Shown piece by piece: positions 44,152 to 56,259 of a stretch of DNA of 64,000 nt; the first letter of the stretch is position 1, and each line of letters begins with the position of its first letter. Below the pieces are notes generated by a model. The model searched no databases. It saw only the letters and a list, made by a program, of their open reading frames with translations, and had not been told where the DNA came from. The position numbers were made by a program, and so were the translations under genes. The DNA lies in NCBI GenBank assembly GCA_012295275.1, contig CM022677.1, forward strand, positions 12,718,934 through 12,782,933, given 5' to 3'. Source of the stretch: Chrysomallon squamiferum (Eukaryota > Mollusca > Gastropoda > Neomphalida > Peltospiridae).

Positions 44152-44965
44152 CTGCCCCCCTGCCCTAGTCCCCCACAGGCCGGATGTCTGCCCCGCACTC
44201 AGACAGATTGTGAAGGTACCAAAACCATGTTGAAACTTTAGAGTTTCTTGTCAGCATGTTCATGTGTATCAGATTCTGTTATCGAATCTCGGCGTACGGC
44301 GTTTTTGGAGGTTCCACAGCAGTACTTTGCGAGTGAAAGATTGTGAAAAAATCACATAAGCCGTGACGTGTCACCGGAAGTGGGAGGAGTTTACTCGGCG
44401 AAGTACAAATTATATCGATTAGAGTTATCTCCCTTTAGTGATATGTGCTCACAAACACAGATTAGAGTTAGGTCCCATACATGAGATGTACTCAGTAAAC
44501 AAAGTAAAAATTATATCGAATAGACTTATCTCCATTTAGTGATATGTGTTCACAAACATAGATTAGAGTTATGTCCCTTACGTGAGATGTACTCACTAAG
44601 CAAAGCAAAAATTATGTCGATTAGAGTTATCTCCCTTTAGTGATCTGTGTTCACAAACGTAGATTAGAGTTATGTTCCTTACGTGAGATGCATTCACTAA
44701 AGTAAAAATTATATCGACTGGAGTTATCTCCCTTTAGTGATATGTACTCACTAAGCTTACGTACGTTAATTATCCGTACGGGATAAATGGAATCTCCAAA
44801 AACGCCGAGATTCGATGTTTTAAAGTTTCAACTTGGTTCTGAGTCAGAGGGCGGTGCAGACAGCCAGCGTGCGGGGGTAGGGCAAGGGGGTGGATAGATA
44901 AAAAGGAGTGAGAACACTTTCCCCTGGCAGACAGCCCGTGCTTCCGGGGTAGGGCGGGAGGGCAT
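44152..44965. mobile_element. foldback-type element with long inverted arms
   Basis: The left arm (44152-44315) and right arm (44789 to about 44890) are inverted copies. One pair is GAATCTCGGCG with GTTTTTGGAG against CTCCAAAAACGCCGAGATTC; others are a TTGAAACTTTA/TAAAGTTTCAA pair and a GC-rich CTGCCCTAGTCCCCC/GGGGGTAGGGCA pair. A second copy of the GC-rich part of the right arm lies at 44927-44965. Its GC content is well above the surroundings. No transposase. Confidence 0.75.
44408..44755. repeat. 101-bp tandem repeat inside the foldback element
   Basis: Units begin AATTATATCGATTAGAGTTA at 44408, 44509, 44610 and 44708, followed by TCTCCCTTTAGTGATATGTG and a TTCACAAAC block. Confidence 0.9.
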
Positions 44966-45786
44966 GTGTTCAACTCTCCTTTTCTGTCCGGGACCCTAAG
45001 CTCACCCGTTTTTATGCTATCCACACCGACTGTCTGTCCTGCATATAGATGGAGCTACTGATAAACACAGGCTGAAGTTTGTACAAGCACTAGGGGCTTT
45101 TAAGATTAAACTGGTAATTAAATATTAAAAAAGTAATATGTTTTTGTTTATTGACTGAAAATATAGAAACTTATCTAGTGATCATATATTGCAATTATTG
45201 ATAATGACTTCAGGATCTATCTGATCTATCTTTCTATCCGTGCATACACATACATACACATGCACGTATGCACTTACACACTGTCTGATAGAGGTAAGCT
45301 GAAAATCGACTGAATATTGATGAGTATAAATAAAATATATATGAATCCATGTGTGTGTTGGTGTACACATTTGTATACAAAAACACACATACACAACAAA
45401 CACATAAATTAAGCTATGCATTTCTTTCTTTATTTATTTATTTTCTATTTGTTTGTCATCCAATTTCCAATCCAGAGACTAATGCAAGCATTATTAGAGA
45501 TTTTAAAAGTTAATTTTGTAATAAGATTTTAAATAATTACATATATTTATCTTGTCAAACAATTTATATTTGTTAAACAGTTTACACAAATTCTTTGAGG
45601 TATAAATAATTTTTATCAATATTCTGCCTTATAACATGATCAGTATAACATTAATTCATAGATAATTTTGCATATCTGATCAATAACCTGTCTTAAAGAT
45701 ATTAATATATCTTGGAATTGGATCCTCACCAACTCATGTATTGACAGCAGCAGACTATTCTGCACTGGCAGAACAACTGAAGTATT
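44965..45786. other. no gene seen
   Basis: AT-rich, with a CA/TA-rich segment near 45240-45410. Confidence 0.5.
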
Positions 45787-46275
45787 GCTGAAGTACTAGT
45801 GACAGATTAGTAGTAATATCAGTAGAGTCGTTGAAGTAACAGTGGGAGATTACAAGTAATAGCAGTAGTATCGCTGAAATAACAATGACAGATTAGTAAT
45901 AATAATAGTATTATTGCTGAAATAACAGTCACAGATTAGTAGTAATAGCAGTATATAGCAAAAAGTAACAGCGACAGATTAATAGTAATATCAGTAATAT
46001 CTCTGAAGTAGCAGTCACAGATTAGTAGAAATAGCAGTAGTATGGCTGAAGTAACAATCTCAGAGTAGCAATGGTAGCAGTAGTATTGCTGAAGTAACTG
46101 ATTGATTAGTAATAGCAGCAGTAACGGCAGTAGTAATAGCAGTAGTATCGCTGAATAACAATGGTAGGTTAGTAACAATAGTATGTCTGAAGTAACAGTG
46201 ATAGATTAGTAATAATAGCAGTAGTATCGCTGAAGTAACAGTGATAGATTAGTAGTAATACAGTAGTAATACAGT
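45787..46275. repeat. 43-bp minisatellite, about 11 copies
   Basis: Units such as TGAAGTAACAGTGATAGATT AGTAATAATAGCAGTAGTATCGC recur with small indels. One unit is lengthened to about 62 bases. The array ends at the start of the LINE remnant. Confidence 0.9.
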
Positions 46276-46309
46276 AGCAATTCAAACTTCCCACTCAAAT
46301 TCACCAAAA

Positions 46310-47090
46310 AACAACAAAGAAAAACATTAGACAACCTCGCACAATCCACAGTCACAGAACAGGTGAAATACAATCTTCACTTGAATATAAATGAATTAAA
46401 TTAATCCCTTAAAAAGAAAAACAGGACCAGACAAAATACACAGCAGAAGTGTTTGCCATCATCAGAGCTATGCTATGGGTAAAACACAGTAACAACAAAC
46501 ACACTGTCATATTCTCAGACAGCCTCAGTTCCGTCACCATACAATCTGGACATTCCTACATACCTACTCAACAGAATAAACCACCTACACGAAGACATCC
46601 TAAACAACAACAAACAATTAATTATTGAGTGGCTACCAGCACATGTTGACATTATCGTCAATCAACTTGCCGACCATTACGCCAAAGACAAAGACATCTG
46701 CACTGACATACACTATAGAACAAATGAAGTCCTATCCATCGCAGCGAAACATTACGACAAACAGTGGCAAAACGAATGGAATAACACTAAAAACGTTTAT
46801 CTGGCACTTCAATACTAAACCGCTCACCAAAACACCTAAAATCACACTTACCAACAAACTACACAACAACAGTCTGACCAAACTCAGAATCGGCAACTCG
46901 ACCAACCTAAACTCAGGCAGATTCAAATGTGAAATCATCATATCACCCAACTGCAGCTGATGACTTTGTTATTTCACAGTTTTTACCAAGGAATGATTAA
47001 CACTACGAGACACGTGATGAACTAACAACTGAGTTCACACTTCAAAACATGAAATATAGAGAACTAGTCCTCGCTGGAGTAACAGCTTAC
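46310..47090 (+). mobile_element. internally deleted non-LTR element with RNase H
   Basis: Near 46312-46440 the frame reads a pre-RT segment (TLDNLAQSTVTEQVKYN, NINELN) and a GPDKI-like RT entry, closely resembling the 16066-19500 element. It then passes straight to RNase H without the RT core. RNase H residues visible: Glu in AEVFAIIRAM (46443-), Asp in FSDSLSS (46512-), and WLPAHV with QLADHYAK (46630-46690) in another frame. Further downstream are TKLRIGNSTNLNSG and ADDFVISQFLPRND. It is dead, and probably a deletion derivative of the same family. Confidence 0.75.
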
Positions 47091-47822
47091 ATTTTGAACA
47101 TAAAATACAAAATTAATTCAAAAATATAATTAAAAATAACACAAACCATCACAAACCAAATTTATTTTTTTATTTAAATTATAAAGATAAAATAATAAAC
47201 ACATTTACAAACAAAACATCAAGCAAACACACTCTACACAAAACAATAAATATATTAATTAATTGACTTACAGACTGATTTATTTTTTAGTCTTTTATAA
47301 ACAATAAATACATCAAATAACTTACATTAAAATTACGTTTTTGATATTTTAATTGATTGAAATCAAAAATTAAAATTCTTTACTTTCGACAGTGCAGACG
47401 ATACGACACTTTGATATTGAAAAAATCAGACAAAGTGTAACATCCCATTTCCAGTAAACAAATTAATGACAAATTATCAACTGTACGTGTTTTAATTTAA
47501 TGGACAAAGTGATAATGAAAAATATAAATCAAATTACGAAACTGTTTGTATTCGTTTATTTTAAATAAAAACGTCAATTACGAAACTGTAAATGGAATTA
47601 ATATATGTTTGTTTTTCAGTGCAAATAAAAAAGTAGTTTGATGTAAAAATATAAGAAAACAAATATAGAAAAATTAAACGCAAGACGAAGGATGATTGAA
47701 TTCGAGATAATTATTAGAAGAGAACAATGAAAAAACGATTGAGAAGAAAATAAGAAAAAGAGAAAGAAAGATGAGAAAATAAAATGAACAGAATAAAATA
47801 AAATAAAAGAGAACGTTAAAAG

Positions 47823-47880
<58 letters not shown>

Positions 47881-48028
47881 AATAAATAAAAGAAATTAAA
47901 AACAAAGGAGAAAGATCAAGAAAAGAAAGAAAGAAGAAATAAAAAACAGGTCAAGGTTGTAAAGTTTGTTTCGCTGTCTTTACTGCGCGAGTTTCTTCAC
48001 GTATTAATAAAACCTAAAGTTAACTTTA

Positions 48029-48061
<33 letters not shown>

Positions 48062-49325
48062 GGAAATAAGTGAATGTACAAATAACACTTTATCAGCACA
48101 TTATACACAATTAAAAACTTTGTATTCTGTATGGCGTAAATGTGTTCATAGTCTCTTTAAGTAAATTTATATATACTGTTAAAAAAAGTAAGGTACTCTA
48201 ATGGTGTTTTTACAACTGCCAAATGTGTATGTAAGTTAACTGTGGGGACGGTGAAAAATATTATTAAATAAATGAAGGATCGGAACGAGTTTCATCGTCT
48301 GCGTAAAAATGATTAAAAACAAAACGATAATAACTGTATCATCGACAGAATGAAAACAACAACAACAACAAAAAACAAAAAACAAAACAACAACATGATA
48401 ATTGATAAAACAATAAACAGTAGAAACAATAAATAAACAAATAAATAAATAAATGTTGTTTTTCTTGGGGAGAGGTTTATGTTGTCATCTCCCTAAATAA
48501 ATAATTAATAATCTGATTTATGTAAGTTTCAGGTGGGTGATGATATAAAATTTAATGAAATATTTAATGAAAAGTATGACTATATTATTAATGATAATAT
48601 CCATCGTTTAAAACCTCTTTTACTAAGATAGTTATAAGATAAGTGATAAGAGACATTTAAAAACATGCTGCGGATACTGAAAAATGAAAGCAATTATTTA
48701 AACTTAATTGAAATACTGAATTTATTTCATACAATTTGGTATAGAAATAGAATAAAATAACTAATTCAGGAAAACATAATTTGCATTGCTCTCTTTTCCA
48801 TTTTTTTTTTTTTTTTAGTCTCTTGATGACAAACGTCTTTCTGAAATGAACAACGCTAAATTCTGTTAACTGTGTCACAAGCGTTTCTCATCAAACTCAG
48901 CAAAATAATATTTGTTATAAATATAACAATTTATTTTATTTCGTGTCTATATATATATATATATATATTGTAACTGATTCAGTACCAGTTACTGGAAATG
49001 TTACATAGATTTATTCTATTATTTATTTTTTAATTGATGTATATATTACCATTATTATTTCTATTATTATATCTATTGTTGTTGGTGTGGCTATTGTTAG
49101 TATTATTCATTGAAAAATATTTAGTATTTCTTCTACAGTGTCTTTTTTAAATTAACAATCTTACAGTTACGTAATTATAATTCTACAGCTTAGAAAAAGT
49201 ATATTTGTAAAATATACACAACGCTTTGCCAGGAATTTAAAAATAATACTTTCTTCTATTACTACTTCTGTCAGGAAGAGAAAAAAACAACACGAAAACA
49301 CCCCACGAAAAAACAATATTCGATC
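47090..49325. other. AT-rich intergenic DNA with microsatellites, no gene seen
   Basis: Includes (AAT)n at 47827-47873, AAAT runs near 48035-48055, and an AT run at 48950-48968. Confidence 0.5.
47827..47881. repeat. (AAT)n microsatellite
   Basis: About 15 AAT units followed by AAAT units. Confidence 0.95.
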
Positions 49326-49616
49326 CTAAACATTACAGGTGTGATTTTACTGTGAAAACTCTGTGTACATTCAGAAATATAGATTGGGGTTTCGGGTAGC
49401 GTGCTTATATAAAAACAGTAGAAATATATGTGAAGTCCAACATGTCGAGAACGCTTCCATACTAATGTGACATTTTATTAACACGTTTCACTGAAAAGCT
49501 AAGTAGGAGTAATTTTAAACGACGTTATGAAAATAAGAACCGCCATCACTATTTATGTTACATGTTTTATGTTTGTTAACAGAGGCGTAGAGGTAATAGT
49601 ATGTATTAAAAACATG
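49326..49616. repeat. dispersed direct repeat, copy A
   Basis: Starts TAAACATTACAGGTGTG and contains TCGAGAACGCTTCCATACTA, GCTAAGTAGGAGTAATTTTA and CGCCATCACTATTTATGTTA. All three recur in the same order at 50272-50518. Function unknown. Confidence 0.85.
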
Positions 49617-49861
49617 AAACTGGAGATCTAACTCGCTCTATTTCTCAGTTTCTAAATTATTCCTGTAGAATGTAAGCCAAGTATCAACTCGTCAGCTACT
49701 GTTCAAAAAAGGGTACATAACTCTCTATTTCCCTGCAGCATTTTATGTTTTTGTTTTTTAAATTCACAGTTTCAGAGATTTAATTTTAACTGAAGAAAAA
49801 TGTGACATTTTATATTTTCATACCTACATAATACCTTATAATAAATGTAAGCCATAATTTT

Positions 49862-49900
49862 TATTTATTTATTTATTTATTTATTTACTTATTATTTATT

Positions 49901-49936
<36 letters not shown>
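49862..49936. repeat. (TTTA)n and (TTA)n microsatellite
   Basis: A TTTA run followed by a TTA run. Confidence 0.95.
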
Positions 49937-49938
<2 letters not shown>

Positions 49939-50271
49939 TTGAGCTTCTCAAATAAATATCTGGCTCATTTTCACCTTTTTATTTTTATATAAACAAAAAT
50001 ATAAATTAATACAAAAATACAACATCATGTTTTGTTTGTCAATAAAGTGTATTGAAAAGTGGATATCTCCAGTGTACTTGTCTGTGTGAAGCTATAGCTA
50101 TATCATAAAATATACTGACATCCAGACTAGAGCGATGATGTAAACTTTTGAAGTCTTATGGATATTGAGAAGTAAAGAAATCGAATAAAGATTAAAACGT
50201 TCTTTTCTTTATATTACTATTGTTGTTGTCGTTGTCGTTGTTGTTATTTTATGTTTATACTGTAGCATTAT

Positions 50272-50518
50272 AGTAAACATTACAGGTGTGGTTCCAGATT
50301 AGCGTGCTTTTATAAACAACAGTAGAATTATATGTGAATATCGAGAACGCTTCCATACTAATTTGATATATTATTAAAAGAAATTGTTTCACAGAACAGC
50401 TAAGTAGGAGTAATTTTACACGGCGTTATGAAAATAAGATGCAACTTCAGTACCGCCATCACTATTTATGTTACATGTTTTACAGAGGCGTAGCGGTAAT
50501 ATTATGTATTGAAAACAC
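50272..50518. repeat. dispersed direct repeat, copy B
   Basis: Same orientation as 49326-49616 and about 940 bases away, with roughly 80 percent identity by eye over shared blocks. The spacing and length would suit solo LTR-like or duplicated non-coding DNA, but no LTR hallmarks (TG...CA, primer site) were seen. Confidence 0.85.
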
Positions 50519-51735
50519 AGTGTATTCAAAAATAGAGGTATTGTTTTTTAATTAACAATATTAGATAATTCTATTTTGCATAATGAATAAATAAATAAAT
50601 AATAAGCTTAATTTTTCATTAACAGGTATAACGTATCTAACAAATTGAATAATGAAATAACGTTTAATAATGCGTATTATTCTGTCTTTTTTTTATTAAG
50701 ATAGTAGAATTGCAGTTGAGAGGTGAGAGGCTAGATTAAGACGAATTAACTTCACCATGTTAATGATATTTGCAAGGGCATTTTTCTTAAAAGTCTAGAA
50801 TATAGAGAAACATTAATAGACGTTTTTGTTATTAAAAGTAAAGTGAAAAGGCGAGGATGCGCGCGATGAATCTTGTTTATTATACAAGTTCTGTAAATAT
50901 ACTGCGCTGTTACAGATTCATTCTTAATTAACTGTAGAAAGTGATATTCTATTATCTCCCCTAAAAATTAAATTGATAATTAGACAATTAATATTCCACT
51001 ATCTAAGATCCTTCAGTATTTTAGGCATACACAGAACCTCTCCCAGTGAGATAAAATATCATCGCTTCTTTATTTTCAATGTTTTCTGCAGTGTTTATCG
51101 TCTCTTTTACTGAAGTTTTAATTACAGCGACACCTGCACTTATCACTGTAATCTGAGAGGTAGATAGGTAGGTGGATAGACAGATAGACAGACAAATAGA
51201 TGGAGAGTGAGACAGACAGACACATATAGAGATAAATCCATAGACAGACATACAGACACACAGACAGATAGAAAAACCCAAAACTGATCTGAATAATAAA
51301 AATGACCACTAAAAGAAAAGTTGTGAAAAGCGAGGTTAATGTAATATTATATAATAATGTATGTACAAACATTTTCTTACAAGTTTATTTGCGTATGAAA
51401 TGTAAAATGTCTATCTATCTCTATGTCCACCAATGTATTTATCTGTCTGTTATTTAACTACATACATAAAAACCGTCTCACTGATATCAACTTATGTATA
51501 TATCTATCCTCTAAGGCAGACACGTATACCAAACTATTTCTTTTCTATGTGTTTGTGTCTGTGTCTGTGTGTGTCTATCTCTCTATCTGTTTATTTGTTG
51601 ATAATTGTTTCTTTCTTTATAATGATGACTGTAATACTGACATAACGATATTAACGATAAAAACAACAACACTAATTGCAATAATACTAATTAGAATAAT
51701 TAGTCCGAATCATAATACAAGTGAAATTCAAAACT
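50518..51735. other. AT-rich intergenic DNA, no gene seen
   Basis: Contains TAGA/CAGA-rich simple sequence near 51160-51275. The plus-strand 174-codon frame over 51423-51947 is the antisense of simple repeats and of the minus-strand PHD fragment. Confidence 0.5.
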
Positions 51736-52100
51736 TCAATAAACTAAACTCTTTGACAAATATCACACAAGAATACATTATCTTTAAAGTCTGCACCAGC
51801 TGGGATTTCGAGAATTGCGCAAGAATCAAGACAATACCAATTTGGGCACCCGTCACATCCTATGAACTCGTCAGAATTCGTTCCATCATCAACTCTGCCA
51901 CAGAGTTCACATTTTTCTTGTGTATCTGCTACATCTCTGTCTTCTAAAACAATTTTGCCTCTAAAACATTTGCTTTCTTTGCATTTTCTTCCTCCTTCTT
52001 CTTCTTCTCTGACAACTCTTCTTCATACCTCTTGACACTTTCTTCTTCTGTCAATGCCTCGTCCTTTTGATTTTATTGCCACAACTGGTGGAGTAAAATA
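51736..52100 (-). pseudogene. transposase-type C-terminal tail with coiled coil and PHD-like finger
   Basis: The minus strand first reads LTEEESVKRYEEELSEKKKK and more Glu/Lys-rich helix (about 52060-51955). After a frame change near 51950 it reads a zinc finger: CELCG, then FIGCDGCPNWYC, a Cys, and finally FLCDIC before a stop at 51736. The pattern C-x2-C, C-x2-C with CxGCPxW and a final C-x2-C fits a PHD finger with Cys in place of the usual His. An LTEEE-start charged helix followed by such a finger resembles the C-terminus of pogo/jerky-like DDE transposases in invertebrates; that part is recalled and unverified. The catalytic domain was not seen upstream. Confidence 0.6.
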
Positions 52101-52915
52101 AAAAGCATATTTCTTGCCTAATTATCACATATTAATCAAGTTTCTTCTGCTGAACTTAAAAAGCGATTATATGTTTACCTGTTATAATTTATCACTAACC
52201 TTATGTCTATAGGACTAAAAAATAACACTCACTTTGGAATCCTCAAAATACAGTATAGCGGCTGCAAGTCATAATATACCTCGGAGGCCAGAAGTGCCCT
52301 GAGGTCAGAATTACCCCAACTTACTACTAGTTTTAAATAAAATAATTTTAGTGAATTTAGTAAATTCAGTGACTGATCTATATTCACGCGACGTATTTTT
52401 TATTTTTATTTTATTATTATTTTTAAGTTTACTAAACACTCAGTCTTTTTTGTATTTTTACCAACGTGCGTGTTAAATAGAGATGTTTCTCTTAGACCAC
52501 GGACTTCTGAAATAGATTACTCCTCGCATATACGCGGTGACGGTAAATTGGATTTGTTGCTTTTAGATGAAAATAACCAATTTTGTATAATGTTTTGTAG
52601 CAGACAGAACCAGCTTATTAACATTCCCTGCATTTTCTTTGTCTTTTAACTAACCAGTTTCCTGTATTTTTGATTTATTTAACGAGATATTATTATTTGA
52701 TGAATTATTGTAAAATTGCTATTTCATTTAATGTTTTTCATTTAATTTTATTTATTCATTTCATTTATATTATTTGAAAAAGGGATCACAGTTTTATAAT
52801 ACGAACAACCATATTTATCTTGTAAATCATAAAAAGTTCAGAAAGTAGACGTAAAATAATTGAATTTGGAAGTTTAAAAACTTCCGTGACCTCATGGAAA
52901 CTTCCGATCGAAATC
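52100..52915. other. no gene seen
   Basis: AT-rich. A short block near 52278-52318 (CTCGGAGGCCAGAAGTGCCC) is unlike its surroundings but unassigned. Confidence 0.4.
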
Positions 52916-52919
52916 CAAG

Positions 52920-53009
52920 ATGGCAGCATCGAACGCCGATCAATATTTACACACTTTTGAACATGTAGACTTTTACAATGCAATAATTCTACATGGATCA
53001 TTTGGAGAA
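52920..53009 (+). CDS. candidate first coding exon of a split gene
   Basis: CCAAGATGGCAGC surrounds the ATG. This is the YY1-like AAGATGGCGGC start context common at animal promoters, and the GC content rises locally. The frame encodes MAASNADQYLHTFEHVDFYN then AIILHGSFGE and ends at a strong donor, GTATGT, at 53010. Downstream candidate exons on the same strand are near 54337-54431, 55092-55171 and 56032-56100. Function unknown; a tentative call. Confidence 0.4.
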
Positions 53010-53267
53010 GTATGTCATATAACCAATGTCTTTTATACATAGATGGCTAATACTCTGTAGCAATTACTGAAAATGTGGTAAAATTTCTTTTTTTATTTTG
53101 TTTTTTCTGACGTTGACGTAGTATACCGTCTCGTACCCATTTCGATCTATTTTTTTTTGTTTATTTTCACTTTTTATTAAGACATCGTCAGCCATTTACT
53201 TTTGTTCTGGAGTGTGGTGTATCAAATTCAGACATAAAGAACGAAACAAAAATTTCACCTATAATGT

Positions 53268-53291
53268 AAAATAATAATAATAATAATAATA

Positions 53292-53345
<54 letters not shown>
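53268..53345. repeat. (AAT)n and (GAT)n microsatellite
   Basis: A long AAT array followed by GAT units. Confidence 0.95.
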
Positions 53346-54245
53346 GATCATGATGATGATGATGATGATAATAATGATGATAACAAGAAGAAGAAGAAAA
53401 TTAAAAGTAATTGGGTGTCATTCAAAACTAAATAAAGCAGAAAATACGTGAAATTACAGATATGTGTTTGTTGTTTTTGTTTTTACTATGCTAACACTAG
53501 AATCAGGTTAGAGAACAATATTGATCAAGAAACAGGTACACACAACAGAACTCACACACTCACACACACACACGCAGCTACCTGTCACTCTGACACAGGG
53601 ATGCTAGACTAATTGTGTTTGAAATATTTTAATATAGATCTATTTTTCGTTTCAGACTTTTTCGTCTATGCTAATTGCTTTATAAAATGGATAAAATGTT
53701 AAATCACTTTGTATATATTTATGACAGAGATAAAGAGTTTATTTAGGTTTATGTCTGTATTGGTCATTTTCTGCTGCATAAAAACGTGATGTTTTTGCCT
53801 CTGATCGGTAGAGAAATAAACTTGTTTTCGTTAAATATTTTAATGTTGTTGTTGTTTTTTATTACCGAAAGAAACAGATACCTGTCAATACCTCCTCCAC
53901 TCACACACACACAAACCAGTGGAATTTGCACAGGACAAAACTGATAGAATGAAATTAACTGATATATATTTCACACTAAGGTATGCGATGTTGATAAAAG
54001 GAGGTGCTTACATTTTCTATGCACTGCAGAGATTTGAGTTGTTTTATTTTATTAAATGTTTTTCTAATTAACTGTTGGTTAATTCTTTGTAACAGATCAT
54101 ATTTAGTATTGTAACAGCTTTATTTATTCTTAGAGACGTCAGTTGTTAGCCTTCCATTTTCTGTCACTTTACTAAATATATAATAAAATTATGAAATTAA
54201 TTCCATATCAGTAATTTTATTATTTTCATTTAGAAACACTTTTAC

Positions 54246-54431
54246 TTATAGGCACTTATGTGTGATTATCAGCTTGAAAGAGTCTGGCATTTTGTCTCAT
54301 GTTGAATGTCGTCAGTAATACTAATAGAAACCATAGAAACCGATTCCAGTCAGAATATTTTTGTCAGCAGTTCCTACAGTTCCTAGATGTTTTGAGAAGA
54401 AAGCATGCAACATCAATAATGGAAAAAAAAG
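54246..54431 (+). pseudogene. candidate exon(s) with frame change
   Basis: From TTATAG near 54250 one frame reads ALMCDYQLERVWHFVSC before a TGA. A second frame reads NRFQSEYFCQQFLQFLDVLR then RKHATSIMEKK, to a strong donor AAAAG|GTAAGT at 54432. It could be one exon with an indel, or an exon starting at the ATAG near 54336. Unrecognised. Confidence 0.35.
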
Positions 54432-54589
54432 GTAAGTTCTTTTTGAGTGATATTATTTATTCTTGTTACATTTTACAGGAAATAAGAAACTATAAGGTGA
54501 ACTGAAATTTATTTTAACTGAATAATTAAGAGACATAATAACATTCATAATGAAGCTGTAGGGTATTTATTTAGTTATTTCATGTATTT

Positions 54590-54745
54590 CGTGTGATCTT
54601 TGCGGTTTTTGCCAGGGATCAGCAATGGTCAGAGTTTTTGTAGTGATTTCCACCAGAATAGCTAAATGGGTTATATCACTGTGTACATTTCATTGTTGTA
54701 TGTCACATTTCTGACACTGTCCACACTTAGGTAACTGCATCAAAA
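54590..54745 (-). pseudogene. non-LTR ORF1 zinc-knuckle remnant
   Basis: The DNA resembles 18600-18720 of the Jockey-like element. Both contain TTTTTGTAGTGATTTCCAC/TTTCTGTGGTGATTTCCAC-like text and a CACTGTCCACACTTAGGTAA/CAGTGTCTGCACTTGGGCAA-like block. The minus strand reads QLPKCGQCQ and SGNHYKNSDHC, against QLPKCRHCLQ and SGNHHRNSGQC. It is a short, diverged fragment with an insertion in the middle. Confidence 0.55.
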
Positions 54746-55091
54746 ACCAGATTATTCTTGCTCTTTGGCTTGGAGGTCACGTCGAGATGTTTCGTCTGTG
54801 TCACACAGTGTGGACTTTGAAATACTCAGAGTCTTTGCTGTATCTCACATTGACTCATAGCAACTTCAGACGTTTGTCCAATGTGTCAAATTTTCAGAGC
54901 AGAAAAACAACACTGGAAATGTTTCTAAGTACTTTAATCCTAGGATTAAATTAGTTTCCTGTTTGAGAATCCACTTTCCCACTGGAATCTAGGTCAGCAT
55001 TTGCCAGATTAAACACTGTTTTAAAAATATGTTCATATTATTACTGAATTTTTTTTATTATTCTTAATATTTTAATTCTGTTTTTCAGCTG

Positions 55092-55171
55092 TAGAAACAC
55101 AAAAGTCAGGCAGCTGAAATTCTTGATTCTCTGGACTATCTGTGAAATTCTGATGATCTTCTGAAAGAGGT
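55092..55171 (+). pseudogene. candidate exon
   Basis: Between GTTTTTCAG and GAAAGAG|GTAAAG one frame reads KHKSQAAEILDSLDYL, a TGA, then NSDDLLKE. Splice signals are good but the frame has a stop, so it is decayed or misassembled. A further candidate at 56032-56100 reads EEVRRPGIEEMCYYLHTDSY. Confidence 0.3.
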
Positions 55172-55878
55172 AAAGAAAAATGTTGTCTTGGTGTTTCTAA
55201 GTCTGCAGTATAGGTAGCTGTGATACCTTCCTCATTACCTCTCAGTAGTTATGTTTTTCTTTGTTGTTTTTTTATTCACAATAGTCTTTTTTCTGTCGGA
55301 TGAACTGAAACTAATGTAGTAATCGAGACTCGTTTCCGACTCGCACGTGGCTTTGCGTCTGCTAAAAACACTAAAAAACAAAACAACATTTTAATCTATT
55401 GAACAAAAACAGATAATATTGAATACGCTGATAAGAAATGTTCACTTATTAATAATGTTTATGACATCAAGGCAGACATCAAACAAAGTAACGATACGGA
55501 ACTCTCTGGTATGGAACTAGGCAGTCTTAGATTGTAATGTTTATATCAGTTTTCATTTTCTTAAATAACAGAAATTATACTAAATAAGAATTTAAAAAAT
55601 ATATATTGTTTTGTTATTTATTTATTTATTTATTATTATTAACACTGAACAGTCTATGCATTTTTCATTATCAGTAATAGAAAATATAAAAATATTGATT
55701 TTGTTTCACAAAGACAAGGAAAACTAATTTTTTTAAATGTTTGATGCTATCAGAAGCATGAAGAAGATGCATTTTCCACAGAAAACATGAAACATATAAA
55801 ATAAACCCCTATTTTATAATCAACAGTGAAACAGTAAATTAAGTAAAATATTCATTTTTCACAGTGACATATGCTTTA

Positions 55879-55884
<6 letters not shown>

Positions 55885-55926
<42 letters not shown>
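55885..55926. repeat. (TTA)n microsatellite
   Basis: About 14 TTA units. Confidence 0.95.
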
Positions 55927-56259
55927 TGTTTTTTTATATTGGTTAAATTTCAGTTTTTACTTTATAAAGAGCTCAGTGCATAATGAGACGTGAACATTAA
56001 TGTCTTTTTTTGTTTTCTTCTATTAAAAAGGAAGAAGTGAGAAGACCTGGAATTGAGGAGATGTGTTATTATCTACACACAGACTCATACTGAAAAGAAG
56101 AGGTTTAAAGGTTAAACTTTTATTGTAACCAAGAAGCCCAGTAGACATGAAGAAATATGGATGGGTTTCCAGGTAAGTGCCCTTTCTAAATAAATGTATT
56201 AGGGTAAATGAATACCAGATAATTAAATGTGACAGGTACTTTAAAAAGAAGCTCATTGT

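Noticed and set aside
49326-50518. Reading the direct repeat pair as retrotransposon LTRs
   Set aside because: No TG...CA ends, primer-binding site or polypurine tract was seen, and the interior has no coding remnant.
51423-51947. 174-codon plus-strand frame
   Set aside because: Its second half is antisense to a clear minus-strand PHD-like finger, and its first half is simple sequence.
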